Source: Rhodospirillaceae bacterium (GTDB lineage Bacteria > Pseudomonadota > Alphaproteobacteria > DSM-16000 > Inquilinaceae). From it: 16,412 nucleotides of DNA. Positions 11,148-16,412 of the stretch are shown piece after piece; the stretch's first letter is position 1; every line of letters begins with the position of its first letter. The position numbers and the translations under genes are program-made. The stretch lies in the NCBI GenBank assembly GCA_020425485.1, contig JAGQRL010000022.1:9035-25446 (forward strand), read 5' to 3'. Below the pieces are notes generated by a model. The model had not been told where the DNA came from. It searched no databases and saw nothing but the letters and a program-made list of their open reading frames with translations.

Positions 11148-12815
11148 TCAGATCCAGAAGATCAGCACCAGGATCTGCGGCGCCAGGATGCGCAGCACCA
11201 TCACCAGCGGGTAGACCGTGGCGTAGGCCAGGGCTGCCGCCTCCGACGGGCGGATGGCACTGGCGAAGGCCAGCGCGGGCGGATCGGTCATGCCGCCGGC
11301 CAGCAGCCCGCACAGGCTCAGATAGTTCATCTTCAGCACCAGCCGGGCGGTGAACCCCACCAGCAGCAGCGGCACCAGCGTGATGACGGCCCCCTCCAGC
11401 ATCCAGTACAGCCCGTCGCCTTCGGTGAGGATGGCGATGAAGCTGTCCCCCGCCTTCAGCCCGACGATGCCGAGGAACAGGACGATGCCGATCTCCCGCA
11501 GCACGTGGTTGGCGGTGGGCGGCATGAACCAGACGAAGGGACCGAGATGGCCGAGGCGGGCCAGCAGGATGGCCGCCAGCAGCGGGCCGCCGGCCAGCCC
11601 CAGCTTCAGCGGTGCCGGCATGCCGGGCACCGCCAGCGGGATCGAGCCGAGCAGCACGCCGAGCGCGATGCCCAGGAAGATCGGCAGGATCTGCGCTTCC
11701 TGCAGGGCTTTGTCGCGGTTGCCCAGAAGAGCGGCCACTGCATCCAGGCTGGCGGGCTGGCCGATCACCGTGCAGATGTCGCCGAATTGCAGGTGCAGGC
11801 GGGCCGTCGGCGTCAGCTCCACGCCGGTCCGGGTGATGCGGCTGATCACGGTGTCGTGGTGGTGCAGCAGGTCGAGGTCGCCGATGGTGCGGCCGAGCAC
11901 GGCGGAATTGGTGACGACCAGGCGGCGCCATTGCACCTCCGACGGAACGGCGGCGACATCCGTGTCCGCCTTGCGGCCGAGGATGCGCACCATGTCGCGC
12001 AGGTGGTCGGCCCGGCCCACCAGGTTGAGGGTGTCGCCAAGCCGGATCGGCATCTCCGGCCGGCCCACCTGCACCGTGCCGTCGTGCATCACCCGGCTGA
12101 CGACGATGCCCAGCGCCTCCAGCCCCGGCAGTTCGCCCAGCGGCACCCCGTCGAGATTGGGGTTGGTCACCTCCACGCTCAGCCGCTCCAGCGTCTGGCG
12201 GCGGGTGGACTGCTCGGTCTCGAACGCCTCCTGCTCGCGGTCGACCTGGATGCGCAGCACCCAGCGCACCAGCAGCATGGTCAAGAGGATGCCGACGATG
12301 CCGAAGGGGTAGGCGACGGCGTAGCCGAGGCCCGGCACGGCGAGGGTGTGCGTGTCGGCCCCCACCGTTGCCAGCATCTGCGTGCCGGCACCCAGCGACG
12401 GCGTGTTGGTGGTGGCGCCGGACATGAGGCCGAGCACGGCCGGCAGCGGCACGTCGAACAGCAGGTAGATCCCCGCGGCGACCACGGTGGACAGCACCAC
12501 CAGTGCCGCCGCCATGCCATTGAGCGCCAGCCCGGAGCGGCGCAGGGCGGAAAAGAAGCCGGGGCCGACCTGGATGCCGATGGTGTAGACGAAGAGGATG
12601 AGGCCGAATTCCCGAAGGAAGTGGCCGACTTCCGGTTCCACCTGCACACCCAGATGGCCCCAGAAGATGCCGGCGAACAGCACGCCGCCGATGCCCAGCG
12701 ACACCGTGCCCAGCCGCAGGCGGCCGATCAGCAGCCCGGTCACCGCCACCAGGCACAAGGCCAGGACACCGCCGGTGATCGGGTCGAGTTCCGCGAACAG
12801 ACTTGCAGGGTCCAT
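11148..12815 (-). CDS. AspT/YidE-YbjL family transporter with two RCK_C-like domains
   Basis: This inner-membrane protein of about 555 residues has the duplicated layout of the aspartate:alanine exchanger family. The first membrane half spans about residues 15-185 and contains GATTNTPSLGAG. Two cytoplasmic TrkA_C/RCK_C-like domains follow (about 205-375), each with the GDTLNLVG or GDICTVIG type of motif. The second membrane half (about 380-555) carries the matching GGMTDPPALAFA. The paired GxxTxxPxLA signatures are the family's re-entrant segments. AspT exchanges aspartate for alanine, but YidE/YbjL-type members have no proven substrate, so none is assigned. I start at the ATG at 12815, which has GGAG nearby and gives the usual family length; the open frame continues to 12944 without family likeness. 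Confidence 0.93.
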   Translation of the reverse strand: MDPASLFAELDPITGGVLALCLVAVTGLLIGRLRLGTVSLGIGGVLFAGIFWGHLGVQVEPEVGHFLREFGLILFVYTIGIQVGPGFFSALRRSGLALNGMAAALVVLSTVVAAGIYLLFDVPLPAVLGLMSGATTNTPSLGAGTQMLATVGADTHTLAVPGLGYAVAYPFGIVGILLTMLLVRWVLRIQVDREQEAFETEQSTRRQTLERLSVEVTNPNLDGVPLGELPGLEALGIVVSRVMHDGTVQVGRPEMPIRLGDTLNLVGRADHLRDMVRILGRKADTDVAAVPSEVQWRRLVVTNSAVLGRTIGDLDLLHHHDTVISRITRTGVELTPTARLHLQFGDICTVIGQPASLDAVAALLGNRDKALQEAQILPIFLGIALGVLLGSIPLAVPGMPAPLKLGLAGGPLLAAILLARLGHLGPFVWFMPPTANHVLREIGIVLFLGIVGLKAGDSFIAILTEGDGLYWMLEGAVITLVPLLLVGFTARLVLKMNYLSLCGLLAGGMTDPPALAFASAIRPSEAAALAYATVYPLVMVLRILAPQILVLIFWI

Positions 12816-13065
12816 GGGTGCTCCGAACGACCGGGGCGCGGGGGGCGCCGTGTCGGCGCCGCTGCCCGCTGCAGGACCGGTCAGAACAGGCGCAAGTCCT
12901 AAACCAAATCGGGGCGCGAACCAAGCGCATCCCGCGCCTAGCACTCCCTATCGAAAGGATATTCCGCGGCTGCGCGGTTTAGCGGTCGGGTTCAGTGAAT
13001 GGGGAGAGACGGGCCGGCTTCGCGCGTGCCGCGTCGCCGCGGCAAATGCTGTCAGTCGCCCTCTG

Positions 13066-13398
13066 TCAGTCGCCCACCACGCGCAGGCGCGGGCGCAGCA
13101 CGTCCAGCACATCGGCCAGGGTGTCGCCGCGCTTCAGGCGGTGGGCGCCGTCCAGCACCGTGAAGGAATGGCCGGAGGGGGCCGACGTCTTCACCACGGC
13201 ATAGACCGGCCGGTCGTGGGTGTGGCGGAACACGCTGAACATGGCCACGCCGGCGGCATGATCGATGGCGTAGTCCCGCCACTCGCCGCGGGCGACCCGG
13301 CTGCTGTACACCCCCAGAAGCTGGGACAGCTCATGCCGGGTAAAGTAGACGCGCACCTTTTTCCGCTGATGGTCGGCCAGTCTGATCAACGGGTGCAT
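13066..13398 (-). CDS. DUF2794 family protein
   Basis: This small cytoplasmic protein of about 110 residues belongs to DUF2794, found mainly in Alphaproteobacteria and without known function. The family core is VYFTRHELSQLLGVYSSRVARGEWRDYAIDH (about residues 18-47). Next come AMFSVFRHTHDRPVYAVVKT, then SFTVLDGAHRLKRGDTLADVLDVLRPRLRVV to the end. The ATG at 13398 gives the normal length but lacks a clear ribosome binding site. The frame continues upstream to a TTG at 13494 with unremarkable residues. It is divergent from the thioredoxin-like gene across about 280 bp, in which I see only a weak plus-strand promoter match (TTGTCA at 13577 with a poor -10). Confidence 0.88.
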   Translation of the reverse strand: MHPLIRLADHQRKKVRVYFTRHELSQLLGVYSSRVARGEWRDYAIDHAAGVAMFSVFRHTHDRPVYAVVKTSAPSGHSFTVLDGAHRLKRGDTLADVLDVLRPRLRVVGD

Positions 13399-13680
13399 GG
13401 GGCGGGTCGGCGCAGTGGACAGAACGGCGGGCACAAGGGCGGGCGAAACAGCGAGCGAGGCAATGGGCGTGCCGCTGGGCACGCCATCCCCCAACTTTTG
13501 CCCAAAGTGCTGCGACCGTCCAGTGCCCCTTCGTTGATTTCATGGCGCCGGCCGCGTGGCGATCGCCGCCCCGAGATTGTCATAAGTGCCGCGATCCTTT
13601 ACCTAACGGCGCAGATACCCAATGGCGCAAACCACGGCGGGCCGAAGACGACCGGGCCCGCTTCGGCAGGGGGACGTGAG

Positions 13681-14223
13681 GTGACAGGGCTGCAACTGGG
13701 CGACGCGGCACCGGAGTTCCGGCTGGTCGCCACCGACGGCCGCGAGATCGGGCTGGACGACGTGGCCGGGCCGGCCGGTCTGGTGGTCATGTTCATCTGC
13801 AACCACTGCCCCTATGTGCGGGCGGTGGCCGACCGGCTGACCGATGATGCCAACGCGCTGGCGGAAATCGGCGTCGGCACCGTGGCCATCATGCCCAACG
13901 ACACCGTGCGCTACCCCCAGGACAGCTTTGAGAACATGGGGACCTTCGCCACCGTCCACGGCTTCCCCTTCCCCTATGTGATCGACGAGACGCAGGATGT
14001 GGCGCGCGCCTATGGTGCGCTGTGCACGCCGGACCTGTTCGGCTTCGATGCCGAGCGGCGGCTGCGCTACCGCGGCCGGCTCGATGCGTCGGGCTCCACG
14101 CCGGCGCCGCAAGCCCGCCGCGATCTGGTGGAAGCGATGCGCCTGGTGGCCGCCACGGGAACCGGACCCGTTGAGCAGATGCCGAGCCGCGGCTGCTCGA
14201 TCAAATGGAAGACCGCCGCCTAG
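13681..14223 (+). CDS. Thioredoxin-fold protein of the AhpC/TSA-like group with CNHC motif
   Basis: This is a 180-residue thioredoxin-fold protein. LGDAAPEFRLVATDGREIGLDD is the usual start of redoxin domains. The active-site-like motif CNHC is at residues 40-43 in VVMFICNHCPYVRAV, followed by the MPNDTVRYPQDSFENM segment, GFPFPYVIDETQDVARAYGALCTPDLFGFD and the conserved C-terminal MPSRGCSIKWK. This combination marks the 'thioredoxin family protein / peroxiredoxin-like' group, whose partner and substrate are not established. It has no signal peptide and should be cytoplasmic. The GTG start is chosen because GGGGGA stands about 10 bases upstream and the domain begins at once; the frame is open much further upstream only because of GC bias. 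It precedes yfgM by 84 bp, with a GC hairpin in between. Confidence 0.9.
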   Translation: MTGLQLGDAAPEFRLVATDGREIGLDDVAGPAGLVVMFICNHCPYVRAVADRLTDDANALAEIGVGTVAIMPNDTVRYPQDSFENMGTFATVHGFPFPYVIDETQDVARAYGALCTPDLFGFDAERRLRYRGRLDASGSTPAPQARRDLVEAMRLVAATGTGPVEQMPSRGCSIKWKTAA

Positions 14224-14244
14224 CCCCCGTGCCCAAGCCGACCG

Positions 14245-14265
14245 GCGCGGCCAGCGGGGCCGCGC
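14245..14265 (+). terminator. GC hairpin between the thioredoxin-like gene and yfgM
   Basis: A perfect 8-bp all-GC stem (14245-14252 with 14258-14265) with a 5-base loop lies 21 bases past the stop codon. No T tract follows, so it may be a weak terminator or attenuator, or simply an RNA-stabilising structure. Confidence 0.35.
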
Positions 14266-14307
14266 TGCCCTGAGACCGCCGCCAAGGACCACCCCCAGGA
14301 CCGAGCC

Positions 14308-14943
14308 ATGGCCGATATCTTTACCGAAGTCGATGAAGCTGTCCGCCAGGACAAAGCCAAGGCGCTGTGGAAGCGCTACGGCTGGTTGTTCGGCCTGGTG
14401 GCCATCGTGGTCGTGGGCGGTACCGCGGCCTACACGATCTATAAGGAATGGCAGATCAGTTCCGCGCGGTCGGAAACCGGCGCCATCCTGACGGCCCTGA
14501 GCGCGGCCGAAACGGCACCGGTGGACGCCGCCGATGCCCTGATGGCGTTTTCCGACGATGCGGCGGAAGGCCGTGCCGCGGTGGCCCGCACGCTCGCTTC
14601 CGGCCTCTATTCCACCGGCGACGACGGCGATGCCGCCCAGGCCACGGCGATCGAGCTGGCGAGCGACGGTGCCCCCGGCGCGCTGGGCCCGCTGTCGCGC
14701 ATCCAGGCGGCCCTCGCCGCCGTGGACAGCCGCGAGCCGGACGAGGTGGAGGCCATGCTGGCGCCCCTGGCCGACGACCAGGTTTGGGCGCCGCAGGTCA
14801 GCGAAGTCCGCGCACTGCTGGCCTTGCGGGCGGGCGACACCGCCACCGCGGCCAGCATCTATGCCAGCCTCGCCGACAACCCGGCGGCCCCGCCGGCGCT
14901 GCGCACGCGGGCAGACCAGCTGCAGCGGACGCTGGCACAATGA
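14308..14943 (+). CDS. yfgM: YfgM-like TPR protein, inner-membrane ancillary translocon/BAM-associated subunit
   Basis: This 211-residue protein has a short cytoplasmic N-terminus (MADIFTEVDEAVRQDKAKALWKRYG), one transmembrane helix at about 25-45, and a periplasmic helical TPR-like part rich in alanine. The DIFTEVDEAVRQDKAKALWKRYGW start is the conserved signature of the alphaproteobacterial YfgM/TPR_21 type. In E. coli, YfgM associates with SecYEG and PpiD and helps hand over exported proteins; that role is carried over by family and context. AGGA stands before the ATG. Its stop overlaps the start of bamB by four bases (ATGA), so the two are translationally coupled, and der follows. The yfgM-bamB-der order is widely conserved in Proteobacteria. 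Confidence 0.9.
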   Translation: MADIFTEVDEAVRQDKAKALWKRYGWLFGLVAIVVVGGTAAYTIYKEWQISSARSETGAILTALSAAETAPVDAADALMAFSDDAAEGRAAVARTLASGLYSTGDDGDAAQATAIELASDGAPGALGPLSRIQAALAAVDSREPDEVEAMLAPLADDQVWAPQVSEVRALLALRAGDTATAASIYASLADNPAAPPALRTRADQLQRTLAQ

Positions 14944-16280
14944 GCCGGCCATCGCTCCCCAGCATGCGCGCCGCCGCCGCCGGCATCCTGGCCGCCGTGG
15001 TGCTGTCCGGCTGCGGCATTGGCGAATGGTTTGCCGAGCCGGAAGTGCGCCTCCCCGGCGAACGGGTGTCGGTGCTGGAACTGGCCACCGAGCTGGAGCC
15101 GGACCCGTTGCTGGCCGATCTGGACGTGGTGCTGCCCGACCCCGTGGACTATCCCGATTGGCCGCAGGCCGGGCTGCTGCCCAACCACGCGCCGCAGCAT
15201 GTGGCGTGGACCGGCGGCTATGCCGAGGCGTGGCGCTCCAGCATCGGCGAAGGCACCGGCGGCGACCAGTTCCTGCTCAGCCCGCCGGTGGTGGCGAATG
15301 GCCGGGTGTTCGCCAGCGATGCCGACGGCAATGTGACGGCGCTGTCGGCCTCCACCGGCGAGGAGCTGTGGCAGGTGCGCGTCGCCAGCCCGTATGAGGA
15401 CAGCGTGCCGCTGGGCGGCGGCGTCGCCTACGACGAAGGGCGGCTCTACGTCACCACCGGCTTCGGTGAGGTGATGGCCATCGACCCCAGCAATGGCGGG
15501 CTGATCTGGCGCGAGGAAACCAACGGGCCGGTGCGCGCCCCGCCCTCGGTGCGAGACGGCCGCGTCATCGTGGTGACCATCGACAACCAGACGGAAGCCT
15601 ACGACGCGGAAACCGGCGCGGTGATCTGGACCCATGCGGGCATCCTGGAAACCGCCGGCGTGATCGGCGGGGCGGCGCCCGCCATCGGTGCCGATGTGGT
15701 GGTGGTGCCCTATTCGTCCGGCCAGGTGGTGGCGCTGCGCGCTGAGTCCGGCCGGCCGGTGTGGTCGGAAACCCTCACCTCGGCCCTGCGGGTGAATGCC
15801 CTGTCCACGATTTCCGATATCCGCGGCATGCCGGTGCTGGACCGCGACCTGGTGTTCGCCGTCAGCCACAGCGGCCGCATGGTGGCGCTGGACCTGCGCA
15901 GCGGCGCCCGGCGTTGGGAACAGCAGATCGCCAGCATCCAGTCGCCCTGGGCGGCCGGCGATTTCGTATTCGTGCTGACCATCAATGCCGAGGTGGTGGC
16001 GCTGACGCGCGACACCGGGGAAATCCGCTGGGTCGCCTCCCTGCCCCAGTGGGAATACCCCGAAGATCGCGAGGACCAGATCATCTGGGCCGGGCCGGTG
16101 CTGGCGGGCGGTGAACTGGTGGTGGTGGGCTCGGCCGGCGAAGGGGCACGCATCGACCCGCTGACCGGCAACATCATCGGCTACTGGGACCTGAACGATG
16201 GGGCGACGGTGCCGCCGATCGCCGCCGACGGCTTCCTCCTCGTGCTCGACGACGGCGGCACGCTGACCGCTTACAGGTAG
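14940..16280 (+). CDS. bamB: Outer membrane assembly lipoprotein BamB
   Basis: This 446-residue lipoprotein is the beta-propeller subunit of the BAM complex, which folds outer-membrane proteins. The N-terminal signal peptide ends in a lipobox LSGC with Cys25 as the lipidation site. An alphaproteobacterial insert of about 60 acidic and proline-rich residues precedes the propeller. From about residue 105 there are repeated PQQ-like blades, each with an A-L-x-x-x-T/S-G-x-x-x-W pattern (ALSASTGEELW, AIDPSNGGLIW, AYDAETGAVIW, ALRAESGRPVW, ALDLRSGARRW, ALTRDTGEIRW). The final YWDLNDG and TLTAYR segments close the propeller. The ATG overlaps the yfgM stop, and der starts 16 bp after its stop. Confidence 0.94.
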   Translation: MSRPSLPSMRAAAAGILAAVVLSGCGIGEWFAEPEVRLPGERVSVLELATELEPDPLLADLDVVLPDPVDYPDWPQAGLLPNHAPQHVAWTGGYAEAWRSSIGEGTGGDQFLLSPPVVANGRVFASDADGNVTALSASTGEELWQVRVASPYEDSVPLGGGVAYDEGRLYVTTGFGEVMAIDPSNGGLIWREETNGPVRAPPSVRDGRVIVVTIDNQTEAYDAETGAVIWTHAGILETAGVIGGAAPAIGADVVVVPYSSGQVVALRAESGRPVWSETLTSALRVNALSTISDIRGMPVLDRDLVFAVSHSGRMVALDLRSGARRWEQQIASIQSPWAAGDFVFVLTINAEVVALTRDTGEIRWVASLPQWEYPEDREDQIIWAGPVLAGGELVVVGSAGEGARIDPLTGNIIGYWDLNDGATVPPIAADGFLLVLDDGGTLTAYR

Positions 16281-16296
16281 CAGGCCCGGGCCTCCC

Positions 16297-16412
16297 ATGC
16301 GTCCCACCATCGCCATTGTCGGCCGGCCCAATGTCGGCAAGTCGACGCAGTTCAACCGGCTCGTCGGCAAGCGGCTGGCCATCGTCCACGACACCCCCGG
16401 CGTCACCCGCGA
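16297..16412 (+). CDS. der: Ribosome-associated GTPase Der (EngA), N-terminal fragment (3' truncated by window)
   Basis: Der is a two-domain GTPase needed for 50S ribosomal subunit assembly. Only 38 full codons are present. They show the G1 P-loop GRPNVGKST and the segment FNRLVGKRLAIVHDTPGVTR, leading into the G2 region as in Der. The residue after GKST is Gln where Leu is nearly universal in this family (GKSTLFN), a small oddity. Codons and spacing are otherwise normal. The gene follows bamB by 16 bp, the expected partner. Confidence 0.93.
   Translation, partial: MRPTIAIVGRPNVGKSTQFNRLVGKRLAIVHDTPGVTR

Noticed and set aside
10608..12902. A 764-codon plus-strand open frame antisense to the transporter and zinc-ribbon genes
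   Set aside because: It is rich in His, Gln, Arg and Asp with no domain, as expected for the antisense frame of GC-rich coding DNA. The minus-strand genes have clear family motifs and ribosome binding sites.
1..16412. CRISPR arrays, tRNA or rRNA genes, insertion sequences, prophage genes
   Set aside because: Looked for through the whole window; no spaced direct repeats, cloverleaf-like stretches, transposase or phage motifs were seen.

Overview
The window is about 16.4 kb of very GC-rich, densely coding bacterial DNA that reads as an alphaproteobacterial chromosome, probably Rhodospirillales-like. The signs are a DUF2794 gene (a family largely confined to Alphaproteobacteria), a yfgM-bamB-der gene order, and a GTTC-N7-GTTC site of the alphaproteobacterial LexA type. 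There is no IS element, phage gene, CRISPR array, tRNA or rRNA that I can see. The organism call is inference from these signs, not from a search.  Layout. 1-858: the 3' end of recQ. 879-3015: two toxin-antitoxin modules in tandem on the minus strand, a Phd/YefM-like antitoxin with a zeta-type kinase and a DUF1778 (TacA-like) antitoxin with a GNAT (TacT-like) toxin; each has a palindrome at its promoter. 3190-3654: a GFA-type zinc protein, followed by a perfect 23-bp inverted repeat. 3803-4528: an unrecognised membrane-anchored coiled-coil protein.  4834-10139: a run of detoxification and redox genes. An SDR oxidoreductase diverges from a TetR regulator, and the shared promoter region carries two near-identical 25-bp palindromes. 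The TetR gene is followed by an isochorismatase-fold protein in which glycine replaces the usual nucleophilic cysteine. Then come a hemerythrin-like protein, an old-yellow-enzyme alkene reductase, and the divergent ohr/ohrR pair with its own palindromic operator. A plausible reading is a neighbourhood handling electrophiles, carbonyls and organic peroxides under two ligand- or oxidant-sensing repressors.  10150-13398: a DUF1810 protein, a small zinc-ribbon protein with a candidate LexA box at its promoter, an AspT/YidE-type transporter with two RCK_C-like domains, and DUF2794. 13681-16412: a thioredoxin-fold protein with a CNHC motif, then yfgM (TPR, inner membrane), bamB (outer-membrane assembly lipoprotein, start overlapping the yfgM stop) and the first codons of der, cut by the window end.  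The most useful leads are the candidate SOS control of the zinc-ribbon gene, the double operator shared by the SDR and TetR genes, the two adjacent toxin-antitoxin modules, and the Cys-less isochorismatase homologue. I saw no clearly new multi-gene system.
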